A stretch of 64,000 bases of DNA, from contig JARBJD010000163.1 in the NCBI GenBank assembly GCA_033064195.1, forward strand, positions 97,595 to 161,594. Direction: 5' to 3'. The notes under the pieces were generated by a model. The model was not told the origin of the DNA. It worked only from the letters and a program-made list of their open reading frames with translations, and searched no databases. Positions 20,018 to 31,900 of the stretch are shown here, in pieces (the first letter of the stretch is position 1; each line of letters starts with the position of its first letter). Origin of the DNA: Blattamonas nauphoetae (taxonomy: Eukaryota > Preaxostyla > Oxymonadida). The translations under genes and the position numbers were made by a program.

Positions 20018-23000
20018 TCAATCCGCACAGAATTCGTGACGAACGGATACTTCTGACTGCTCTCCGATCGATCTTCGTGAAAAACCCTTTGAGTGACTGG
20101 ACTGAGAAAGTGGGAGAAAACAATAAAATGAATATGAAGAAAGGGAGGGATACAGAGGAGCGACGGTCGATGGAAAATGAGTGATTGTGGGCCCAAAATA
20201 TGGCGATGACACGTTCCACCAGTCGTCTGTTCGGTGGAGCTGCCAAGTGCCCGTATTTCGTTGTGTATACAAAGGCCACTGGAGAGCTGAGGGATCAAAA
20301 GACAAGGGAATGGGTTTCACTTCCTTCTGTCTTTTCGGATCAACAACACTCTCCGGTTCTTCTTGGACTCTCCCCTTCTTTCCTCCCAGAAGCCAAGCCC
20401 CATTCCAACACAACCCGACTGACTGGAATCTATCCCAGAAACAGTATTGATTGAACTCACTCAACCCCCTGTTTCCGTATGGGTAGAGGATGTCGATCCA
20501 ATCGTCATGCATACGATGTTCAGTTTCATATCTGAAGAAAGACTTCGAATTGTCCAGTTCGTATCGACCCCGACGTCGGTCCAGTTCTGTTTCAGCAGTT
20601 TCAGAGTATGGCAGAAGCAGTTCATGGCCTGCGTCGGTTACGAAGAAAGATTGGACTGAATGGCGAATTCCTTGAAGGTAGCGGAGTTTGGTTTGTCGCA
20701 GTTCTCGCCATTTCTCGAACTCCTTCTCAATGAATGGGAATTGCATTTCATCATTATCCATAATCGGATTCATGGGTTCCCATTCAGTATCGAGTTCATC
20801 AGGCTGTTCGTCGTCATTTAGTTCGCCTGCTCCATTCTGTGGCACGAGAAGATGAGAGAATAGGTCGCTGGGGTCATCTCCGTCAAATCCCATAGAGGGT
20901 CGGTCAACCAACAAAAAAGAAACACCGTCATCTGGTGTTTTGGGAGAATGGAGGGGTGGTGATGAAGTCGGCGATCTCTGTGGCTTTTGAGGAGATTTCA
21001 TGAGAGACTGGGAGAGTGACATCGTCGTCTTCATCTGCAATCGGAGGTTGGCAATGAGTGCAGCCAATCCAGACGTGTGTTGTATCGCACTCTGTTGTGC
21101 AGTCGTCGAGTTTGTTGTGTTCGAAAGTGACGTGCTCAGATTGTTGTCTTCATTCGACTCTGTCCACTCGTCATCATTGTCCCGAGAGTCTCCTTGACGA
21201 TTTTCAGTGTTTGGTTTTCCCTCATTTCGTTGAAGTTTTTGCATAGCTTCCCGTTTCTTCTTTTCTTCTTCAGTCTTCCGTTTTTCTTCCTGACGGGTTT
21301 CTTTCTCCTGATTTTTCTTTTCTTTCCGAATTCGTTTTTCCTCTCTTTGTTTCTCTTCTTCTCGTATCTTTTCGGCTTCCTTGATCTTCTTCCCCTCTTC
21401 CTTCATCTGCCGATCAACCATCTTCAATCTCTTCTGCTCCTCCTTTTCTTTGAGTTTTTTGTCTTTTTGAGTCATATCTCCGTTCTCAGTGACGCGCGCG
21501 CTCGGAGAAGACGATATGTTATGGATGGAGGACGGTGCAGGATGAAGAGGAAGAGGAGGATTCGATGTTGATCGAGTGATCTGCGCCATTGCGAGGCCAT
21601 GTCCCGCTTTTGGTTGCCCGTGGTTCTGAACAGAATACTGTACATGGCTTGGGCCATTCAGAGTGACTGTGATTGGCGATGGTGGTGGTCGAGATGGCGC
21701 GATGGGAGGAAGAAGTCGATTTGGAGAGAAGACGCCACTCGGCTTGGGTTGCGGTGGAGGTCTTGATGGAAGAGGAAAAGTCGAGTCTGATTGTGTCTTG
21801 TTCACTGGAACAGACACAGATTGAATGGAAGCTGAAGTTGTTGGAGATGTGATGATTGATATTTGGCGAGGTGGAATCGGAGGAGGGTGAGGACGAAGTT
21901 TTGGGAGAGGAGGAATCCGTGATGGGAGTTGTGCAAAAAACTGTCCATAGCTTGGGCCATTCAGAGCGGTTGTGACTGGCAAGTGAGGAGATTGAGACAC
22001 AGCTGATGAGATTCCATCAAACATCGTCGTTGCCGACATGCTGTCAAATGGCGAGACTCCGACTTGAGGAGATGCAATTGACGTTCCTTCTGGTGTCCGT
22101 AATTCCGATTGTGGCCGGTTTGACGAATTGGCTCGATGGGGATAACTGGTCACTGGCCGGATGATGGTTGGTTCCATCGTCGAAGGAGATTCCGAACAGC
22201 CTCGTTCTGCCCATTTTCTTTCTCCTTCTGCCCATTTTCTTTCTCCTTCCAGTCGTCTCTCTTCTTTCCAGTCAACCATTCGCTGTTCAATATCAGCTGC
22301 CACTTCTTTTCCCTTTCCGATGATAGCTTCAACATTCGAGAATGCTTTCTGAAGGGCGGCCTCACGCTGTGTTTCCTCTTCTTCCCGAGGAACATCGAGG
22401 ATCATTCGTTGAGCGAGTCGGCCATCGTGTAGGCCTCGCTCTGAAGACAATTTTGCAGCCATTGATGCCAGCAAGCCATCCAGTTCTTTCTTCAGTTCAG
22501 AGACTTTTCGTTCCCCCTTCAATTCTCGCTTCTTTTGAGAATATTCCGTCTTCTTCATCTTGTGGACTTCTTTCAGTCTCTTGTCTGCTTCTTGTGCTTC
22601 AGCCCGAACTTGTGCTTTTTCTGCTTCCAATCTCTCGCGCCGTTCTTTCTTCTTTTTCTTTCTTGCCTCTTTTCGGAGTTTCCGCTGAAGTCTGTCCTCA
22701 TCCGGTTTGGAGATAGATGATGAAGATAACGATGCTTGTAGTTTTCGATCCAATTCTTCTTCCTTCATTCGAAACTCTTCTTTCATTCTTTGGCGATGAT
22801 ACTTGGTTTCTGGACAAGATGAAGAGTGAGGGAGATAAAGAGTTGACTCATCACGACAACAAACCTTGAATTTCGAGATAAAACGTCTCCTTCCAACGTT
22901 CATTCATGGCGTCTTCTTCCGCCTCGCCAAGTTTCCTCTTCAGTCTTGCGTCCCTTTCTTCTGTCTTCTTGAGCTGTTTTTGTTCCTTTCTCTTCTGATA

Positions 23001-25294
23001 ATCTTCTTCATCCTGCCTCTTTGATGCGTCTTCTCTTCTTTTCTCCTCCTCTTCTTTCCTCGTCTTTGCAGTCGTCTTCTCCTTCTTTTTTTCTTCCTTT
23101 CTATCCTTCAGCGTCTGTTTCTCTTCCTTCTTCCGAAGTCTTGCCGCTCTTTTCCATTTTGACTTCTCATCACTCAGCCCCATCAAAGAGTAGAGCGACC
23201 CAAACCATTTGCGCGAGATCCAAACAGATCCCCCTTTCTCCATCATGACGATGCGATTGAACGAGACACCACAACTGATGTACGCCTGGATGTCCGTTGA
23301 TTTGTTTCCGATTCCACTCCACATCATCTGATTGGAAAAGACTGTCAAAAGATGAAGAAGAGAAGTTGATCAAGTCATGGAGCAAACCTCGCTCAGGTCT
23401 TGGGAGGATAATTCTTCGTTTTCGCGTTCTTCCTCCTTGTGGGGTTGAATCAACGACTTTCTTCGTCTCGAACGGACCAAAACAATCATTCACTTCATAT
23501 AACACCAACATTTTCATCAACTCCGGCGTTTTGGAGACGACCTCGGCCCGGAATGATCCAAAGAGCGACAAGGGTGAAAAGAGAACTGGGCCAGATGGAA
23601 GATACGGATGCATCTTTCTCATCTTCTTCACCGCTTCTTTCTGAGTCTGCCATTCTATCTCAAGTGTTGTGGGAAGTCTGTGTTAACAAATGTGATGTCA
23701 AGAAAAAAGAGATGGAAACTGTTCATAATCATCTTCCGATGCACTCCAAAAGCTGGTTGGTGTTCCAGAGCTCCCACAACTACTTGAACTGTCATCTTCA
23801 GAATTTGCGCTGTAACCAGCGTTTCTCCTCGCTTCCCTCATTCTTTGTTTCTCCTCCTTTCGTTTCAATCGTGCTTGCTGCTTCAACTCCTTCAGCTCCA
23901 CTTCGTTCTGTTTGCGTGAATACTTAACTGAAGAAGTGACGTTCGATTAAAAGCACACTCATCTCTTTCATCGGCCCGTGCTTCTCCTGCACCCGCTGAA
24001 GCATTGTCTTCGTTCGTTGAGATGCTCCAACCCCTCGCGCTGTGAGGTACACAAAATTGTATCCGCTTTGAAGAGAAGATCGTGAGGGTGTATGATAACA
24101 ATGAGAAAAGGGAATGATGAAACCGGGCTGCAATTCGACTCATCATGACAGAGATTCCAACGTGTGAGTAGTCAATTCTGAGCGCAGAGGAGAGATGAAT
24201 GAGAGGGAGAGGGAGAATCACACCCCCAACTCGGGAGGATTTGTCCACCGACATCTGATCGTGTAATTGTGCCATCAATATCACTGACGACGATTGGTGA
24301 TGTCGAGTCGACTACAAACAAGCGGGCTGTTAATGATTTTTTCCTGGGAGCAGAGAAATGACCAAAAAAGAGTGAAGGTAAGAACGAAAACGCTAATAAA
24401 ATAAAAATAGCAGAAATATTCGGATAGTAGACCTGGTTGGTTCCGAATCTGTGACTGAAGATGTGGAATCATTTGACTCGTTAGAGAACGCTTTTGAGGC
24501 TCCTCTCCGTCGAATTCTCCACAAAGTAAATACAATTTTGTTTTCACCCACTTGAAAAGAAATCGAGGAGAGAGATATAAACAGACTATGGAGAGGGAGA
24601 GATGACAATTGAGCTGATGATGGGAATCGGGTTCTGCGAGCATGAGAAATAGTTGCTGTTTGATGAGTGAGTTTTTTAGGTCTAGTATATCCAGGGAAAG
24701 ATGTAGTTATTGTGGGAGATTGAAAGAAAAAGGAGGAAGGGTGTTTGTTCCTGTTGACAAAAAGATGAGAGATACTTGAGATCTGCAGCTCTATCCTTGG
24801 GAGGGACAAAATGTCGTTTAAGATCTTGATCAAATAAGATATCTGCCTTTTGAGTTTGGATATCATTAACAGCGTGTGGATCCTATGTTGTTGAGATAAA
24901 AATGGAGATGTGATCGTGAAGAGTGAACGAAATGAACGAAAATGAAGTTGATCGCGTGCACTTCATTTCCCGTAGAAAATGAATCGTGGTTATTCGCGAG
25001 TGATAGAAGAATGGCTCAATCTGTCCGTGTGCATACTGTATATGTTTCAAAGTATCCAAGCCCGGTTTCAGTGATAAACATTTCGAGGCCTGACAGAATA
25101 TTATTGACATTTATTCTGACAACCACATTATCGGGGTCTGATGCTCGGAAAATTCCGAAGCGAAAAGAAAAGGATGTGGAACGGTAAATTCCGGTTTGGT
25201 CTTTTACTACCAAAATATCGGAAACACCACTATTGAATGTCCGATTCTTACGTCTTGAGGGACTGTTTTCTGAGATCTGATCTGAATCAGACAT
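20018..25294 (-). CDS. Lipin-type phosphatidate phosphatase with a giant C-terminal extension
   Basis: Ten exons join in phase: 25294-25037, 24882-24776, 24750-24433, 24343-24224, 24177-24124, 24065-23959, 23927-23720, 23677-23388, 23341-22865, 22809-20018; 1576 residues. Lipins dephosphorylate phosphatidate to diacylglycerol at the ER or nuclear membrane. The N-LIP domain is near the start (SGVSDILVVKDQTGIYRST, then FRFGIFRASDPDNVVVRINV). The catalytic LNS2/HAD domain has SPIVVSDIDGTITRSD with the DxDGT motif intact (about residue 250), then DYSHVGIS, GYNFVYLTARGVG, LPSGPVLFSPLSLF and SGIGNKSTDIQAY. Two charged insertions interrupt LNS2: about 65-75 residues after GPMKEM, and a shorter KVVDSTPQGGRTRKRR stretch. 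About 1000 residues follow of Lys/Glu-rich coiled coil, a Pro-rich linker and a conserved-looking tail (FEKWRELRQTK). That extension is not part of usual lipins (about 700-1000 aa). Domain order is seen; function is from family knowledge. Confidence 0.9.
24751..24775 (-). other. 25-nt spliceosomal intron in the lipin gene
   Basis: Minus-strand GTATCT...CAACAG of 25 nt. It separates exons 2 and 3, and removing it is needed to keep the frame leading into the QVGENKIVFTLW part of LNS2. With the 26-nt flippase intron it is among the shortest spliceosomal introns known in any eukaryote outside ciliates and chlorarachniophyte nucleomorphs. Confidence 0.7.
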
Positions 25295-25907
25295 TCATGA
25301 TGGTTGGATCACACCTCTCCATCCGAATTTGGGAAGAAAATTGATGAAAAACCAAGGAACACTCTTGATCGCATTCTGTCTCAAAAATTTGTTGTATTTT
25401 ATCGACATTCCGTGGTTGAAATTCGTAGAAGTGATGTTTCTTGAATTCCTTCAGAATTCTGGTTATCATCGACCTCATGGGAGAAAATATAAAAAATCAC
25501 TCTCGATCTTCATGTATGTCAGATTTCTGGATTTGAATATGACTATATTCTCCGGTACATCAATTGATAATGTTCTGTCGATGAATGCTGAGTATTCAAT
25601 GGTTGAATCGTGATTAATCATTTTGAAATCGTTTATCACTAGAAATGAACATGGTTTGATAGTGAGTTCCAGAAAATTTGCATTTGTACCTCTTAAGGAG
25701 GAACCATCTGTCTTCTCTGAGAAAAGATGAATGAGTCCAGACAATGAAGGACTTCCCTTTCATGATAAGCTATTCAGGACCACGTTGATCATCATGATAT
25801 CTATCAGGTCTATGAAGTATGGCACATGTGACACTAAACTCAATGAGAATGTCAACTATTAGGGGTCTGGATCAACTTCAACCAAAATCAACTTGATTCC
25901 TGGTCTG
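25295..25907. other. Divergent promoter region between lipin and the CHD remodeller
   Basis: About 610 bp between head-to-head genes, so it should contain both promoters. Short open frames exist on both strands but none has recognisable content or exon partners. No clear regulatory motif was identified. Confidence 0.5.
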
Positions 25908-28900
25908 ATGCCCAAACCAAGAAAGAGACAGACCCACAATGCCTCAGACGATGAAGACTTCTACGACGAGGAGTTTGACAGTTTTGAAAAATCAATACGA
26001 GGTACTCGAGTCCAGAATGATCCTCAAAAACATAAAAAAACCATCGAGAAAGATGATGACACTGGACAGTCTAATGATGATTCTTCACCTTTCTCGGATT
26101 CTTCTCACTCTCATGAAGAAGAACCGAAAGACGATGGTATCAAATGGGAGAAGATCTTCGCAACTCGATTCAAGACGGATCATGGTCCGAACTCGCCAAC
26201 ACCTGACCCAAACGTTTCACTTTCGCAGGTGAACACTGAAACTTCAACTCAGACCACTCCATTTCAGAACACTCTCACACCCTACCTCCCAATCTCTCAC
26301 CTATCACCGTCTCCGACGCCTGGTCCCCAAGGTCAATCGCCAGGCCTTTCTTCAGATGGTGCTGTTCTTATGCGAACTTTCCCTCTTTTACCGTTTCCTA
26401 CCGAGGAGCAACTCGAGGCTGACCCTTCATTGCTCGAATTCCTCGTCAAATGGAAAAATGCTTCATATATCCACTGTAGTTGGATCCCATTCGAAGACCT
26501 TTCCCAAGACTTGCATTGGAAGATGAAATACAAAACGTTTTTAAAGAAAATGAGAGAGAAAATCGAAGAAAATTTCTCTAGATCCAGTTCCGGGGATGTT
26601 GATGCATTCGAAGAAGAATTTGAACCGTTTTCTCCAGAATATACAGAAGTTGATCGAATTCTTGGTGAGTCTGATGCTCCAGATCCATACTACGTTCCTC
26701 CTGATATTGACCCCGATGGCAACACCCAATCTGAAGAAGGAATGCAAGTCGACGTGCCAACGCGCAAACAATATCTAGTTAAATGGAAAGGACTGCAATA
26801 TTGTGACAGCACATGGGAATGGGAGGAACACTTTGTTGCTCCTGATAAAATTGCTGATTACCACCGAAGAATGGCTCAACCACCAATCCGCGATAACATC
26901 GAGCCAGAATACCCTGATCCCGATGATGCAAAAAGCCAAGTCCGTCAGAGATGGAAAAAAAGCCCAAAATACAAGAACGGGCACGAATTGCGCTCCTATC
27001 AAGTCGAAGGATTGAATTGGATGATCTTCAACTGGTACCAAGGACGAAATGCTATTTTGGCTGATGAAATGGGACTCGGCAAGGCACAGCCACTCACTGC
27101 AAACATTCTAACACCGAGCGGATGGAGGAAGATGGGAGACATCAAAGAAGGTGACGAAGTGATCGCGGCCTCAAACGGAAAAGCGACGAAAGTGGAGAAG
27201 GTGTATCCACAAGGGATTAAAGACATTTTTCAGGTTACTTTTTCAGATGGAACAAGCACTGAATGTACCGCAGAGCATCTGTGGACAATTGGACAACTTG
27301 GGAAAGAGGGGAGCATGATGACGGTTGAACTTCAAAGTATCAAAGACTCTCTTCTCGACGGACAAGGGAAACCGCAATTTTTTGTCCCAATCGCTGCTCC
27401 AATCGAGCAATATCAGTGCCAATCATTGTCTTCTGTTGGGTTGAGCGTTGAGGAGAGGTTTTCTGAACTTTTGAGAAGGATGGAACAAGCGGAAAGGTGC
27501 GTTGTTTCAGAAGAAATGGAGACAAAAGGAATGATTTCAATGAATGTTGAAACCAACACAGTTCAGGCAACATTAGAACTCATCAGATCTCTCGGAGGCT
27601 TTGCAGCTTCCGATGCATCGACCGCCTCTTCGACTCCTCTTCACTTCACTCTCCCGCCCCAATTCAACTTCAGCAAGTTGTCCAAATTAGCTGATTCAAT
27701 CAGTCAATATCGACCACTCACATCAACCTCTTCACATCGTATGATCACATCCGTCAAACAACTCCGCGCAGAGCCTGCCCAATGCATTCTCATTTCTGAT
27801 TCATCCCATCTTTACATCACCGACTCGTTCATTGTCACTCACAACACAGCACAATCCCTCAGCTTCATCAACCACATCGCACGTGTCGAGAAAATCCCAG
27901 GCCCATTCTTAATTGTTGCTCCTCTCTCAACCATCCCTCACTGGGAACGAGAGATCGAAGACTGGACTGATCTCAACTCAATTGTATTCCATGGCAACCC
28001 CACATCTCTCGAGCTCATCCGTGAGATTGAATGGATCAGATTAAACGAACGAAAGACAAAGCAAATTGGTGTTGGGTTTGAAGTGTTAATATCAACCTTT
28101 GAAACTGTTCAGAAGAACCTGGACTGGTTCATGGAAGTTCATTGGAGACTCATCGTTGTCGACGAAGCCCACAAACTCAAAAGCCGTGAATCTAAACTCT
28201 TCTGGCAGTTGAAGCAACTTCATGTTGATCGGAGACTCCTCCTGACAGGAACACCACTCCAAAACAACATGCAAGAACTGTTCTCCATTCTTAACTTCCT
28301 CCAGCCCAGTGAATTTCCATCTGAGGCCCACTTCCTCCAGAAATTTGGTGACATCAATGATCATCCAGAGAAAATCAACGACCTTCACAAAGTTCTCAAA
28401 CCGTACCTGTTGAGGCGGTTGAAGGATGACGTGGAAGATTCAATCCCGATCAAAGAAGAGACTATCATCGAAGTTGAGCTGACTCGTCTTCAGAAGAAGT
28501 ACTACAAAGCCATCCACGAAAAGAACTTCACTTTTCTTGCTCAAGGTTCGACAAAATCCTCAAACGTCCCGAATCTTATCAACGTGATGATGGAACTGCG
28601 AAAGTGCTGCAACCATCCTTTTCTGATCAAAGGAGCAGAAGAATCCATCATTAAACAAACACATGCCTACTCACTCAATGACCAGGCTGCTCTCCTTGTG
28701 ATGTCATCAGGAAAGTTAGTCCTGCTCGACAAGCTGCTTCCTCGTCTCCATCAGGAAGGGCATCGAGTCCTAATTTTCTCTCAGATGACCAAAGTACTCG
28801 ATCTTCTTCAGAAATATCTAAAATGGAAGAAGTATCCCTTCGAACGAATTGACGGTCGTGTGACTGGAAGCAACCGTCAAGCCGCGATCGACAGATTCTC

Positions 28901-31900
28901 CAAGGAAGGCTCAAATCGCTTTGTCTTCCTCCTCTGCACACGTGCCGGTGGTCTCGGAATCAACTTGACCGCTGCAGACACTGCGATCATCTTCGACTCT
29001 GACTGGAACCCGCAAAACGATATTCAGGCCCAGGCCAGATGTCACAGAATCGGGCAGACGAAGAACGTCACAGTCTACAGACTCATTACCCACAACACAT
29101 ACGAAGAGGAGATGTTCAACAGAGCCTCTCTCAAGCTCGGACTCGATCGAGCGGTGATGAGCGGTGTGCGCTCGTCTGCTCCTCAGATGGATCGGGATAC
29201 AATCGATAATCTTCTGAAGAAGGGAGCTTACAATACACTGCGAGACGATGACGATGGTGATGCGAAAGCAGCCGAGTTTGAAGCAGCAACAATCGATCAA
29301 ATCCTCGATCGCTCGAAGGTGTTGAAATATCAACACGCTGGCGAAGAAAAGAACGTGTTCAGCAAAGCATCATTCATGATGAAAGATGGAACAGATGTGA
29401 CGAATGAAGGCCAGAAAGATGAGTTTGACGATCCAAACTTTTGGGGCAAACTGCTTCCTGCAGCAAGTGCTCGAGCGATGATGGAAGAGGAAGCCTTTCT
29501 CCCAAGACTTAGAGAGCGAACATCAAAGGTATCGGTTCAGTCCAAGAGGAGGACGTTTCGAAAGAGAATGTATCGACATCGACGGAAGAAGGTAAAGGAA
29601 GCCACCGAACAAAAAGAAGAAGGACAAACAGCGATGGAAAAAGATGAAACGACTCCAACTCGACTCATCAAACCAGAACCCCAATTCCCATCCTCACTCA
29701 CTCTCGATGTGCAAGGAAACGGAACTGACCTTAATGTCGTTCTGCCTGATTCTCTCAAAGATGACGTGGGGATGATGATGGAACAGGCCGGTCTTGAATG
29801 GGGGAACTATATCGAGGACTCCCGTCCCGAATGTTCCAACTCAGAATGTTCCTGTCATCAGCGAGAATACTCCGAGGTTGAAACCGAATCTGTCGTGCGC
29901 GTCAAGGAAGATCAAATCATCGAAGACGACGATGGGGATGAGTCAAACCACAACGATGACCAGAGAGATGATGATGGAAACTACAGAGAGTCCAGCACTG
30001 TATTCAGAAGACTGGCCAAGGGTGATGGCCAGCAGAGTTCATGGCGGTTGGGAGATATTTCCAAATTGACCAGAGCGTTGCTGAGGTATGGTGAGCGATA
30101 CGATGTCATCCGCGCCAAGACGTTCCCACAACGAACCCTCCAAGATACCGTCAGGTTTGGAAACGGACTCGTTTGGTTGTATGAAACTGTTGGGAAAGTT
30201 ATCGAGCAACAGAAGGAAAGAAAGGATCATCTCAAACGTCTCCAAGAAAAGCTGAAAAACCTCAAACAAAGAGCCAATGAGTTCGATGAATTCCAAGTTG
30301 CAACAACCTCCTCCCAACTCTCAAATTCCTCGTCAACCAAACAACAAAACACTGTCATCAACCAACTCGAAGAAGAGATCAACAACTACCCTCCAGAACC
30401 AGAAATGCCAAGTTGGGAAAAGCTGCAGAAGACAGCCCCGATGACAATTGACCCTGCCATCATCCGCCAAGGGTATAACTCGATCAAATCTCGAGCCACC
30501 AATTTCATTCGAGAATGGGACCGTCAGACAGCACTCCGACGATTGATCACAGGCGATTGGAAAGGAGAACGTGAACAGGCTCGTGTTCTTGATCGACAAA
30601 AGAAAGACTTCAAAGTCTCGGCTGCTGATGAAAATCGAGTCTACGACCCGACCGAACCTGGCGGACCTCCCGGTCCGAAGGTCGTTGACACACTGACGTA
30701 CTCATATCGAGCCTCGGCGGAGTATCCTCTCCTTCTTGTTGAGTCCGCCAAAATGAAGGGATCATCACTCCCCATTTGGTGGTCACCACAATTCGATCGA
30801 GGTTTGCTGGTTGGTGTCTGGCGGTATGGAGCAGACAGTTTTCATGAAATCAGAAATGATCCGTCTCTGCCGTTCTTGCAGGTCGTTGGACCTGCGGATG
30901 TGGAAGAGGTCAAACGAGCAGAAGAAAAAGGGAACGAGGAAGAAGATGATGAAAAGGAGGAAGATAAAAAAGAGGATGATAATGATGATGAGAAAGGCGA
31001 AGATAAAGATGATGAAAAGGCGGAGGAGAAAGACGAAGATCATGAGGATGAGAAGGATGAGCTCAAAGGCGAAGGGAAAGAAGTATCGACGAAGAAAGGC
31101 CCAAAACAGAAGAAAGCTGACAAAAAAGTGGATCCAAATGGATTTCCGTCTGCAACAGTTCTGAAAACAAGAACACGAACTCTCATTCAAGCCTTCATCA
31201 GGATCGAACAGAAGATTCACAAAGAATCCACAACAGTCGAAGAAGAAAACGAAAAAATGACGAAAAGACGAAATCGGGAAACGGCTCAAAATACAGCAAC
31301 TCCTCCAAATCCGAAGGGATTCCCACAATTTCCGAATCGATCGCCTACGTACACATCTCATGTCCCTGGAGCCATTCAAATTCCAATCATCCTCGACAAC
31401 AGCGGCAAAATTGGCACGTATCATCTCGACATCCGACTCGACAAATCATCGGATCCTGACCAGACGATGGACCTCCTGATGGTTGTGTCGAAGTTGGAAT
31501 CGTTCGAACGAGCAGAGGAGTTGAATGTTCCATCAGATATCTACGATGCATCCTCCTTTTCCAGTCTCACGTGCCAGATTCCGAACATCGAAGTGTTTGA
31601 ATTGGATATGACAATCTTGTTCCGTTTCAGCACGAAGGAGAAGACCAAATTTGTGAATGCCATCATCAACTACTTCCCCCCTCCTGGAGTTGATGTCGAA
31701 TCCGAAATCCGAGCCGAAGAAGAACATCGACGCCTTCTGGCTCAGGAAAACTTAAACAAAATCGATGGTGAGCCCGACGCACCCATCATGCTGAAGGACG
31801 AAGAACCTGAAATGGACACACCGGAAGTGTCCACTGAGACGAAAGATCTACTCGGAATCGACATGTCAGACTTCGTTGTCGATCCTGAGCTGTTGAAGGA

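Noticed and set aside
27084-27845. Reading the 762-nt insert in the CHD gene as an intron
   Set aside because: It starts GCACAG and ends TCACAAC, has no GT-AG ends, is much longer than host introns here, stays open in frame and shows four intein blocks.
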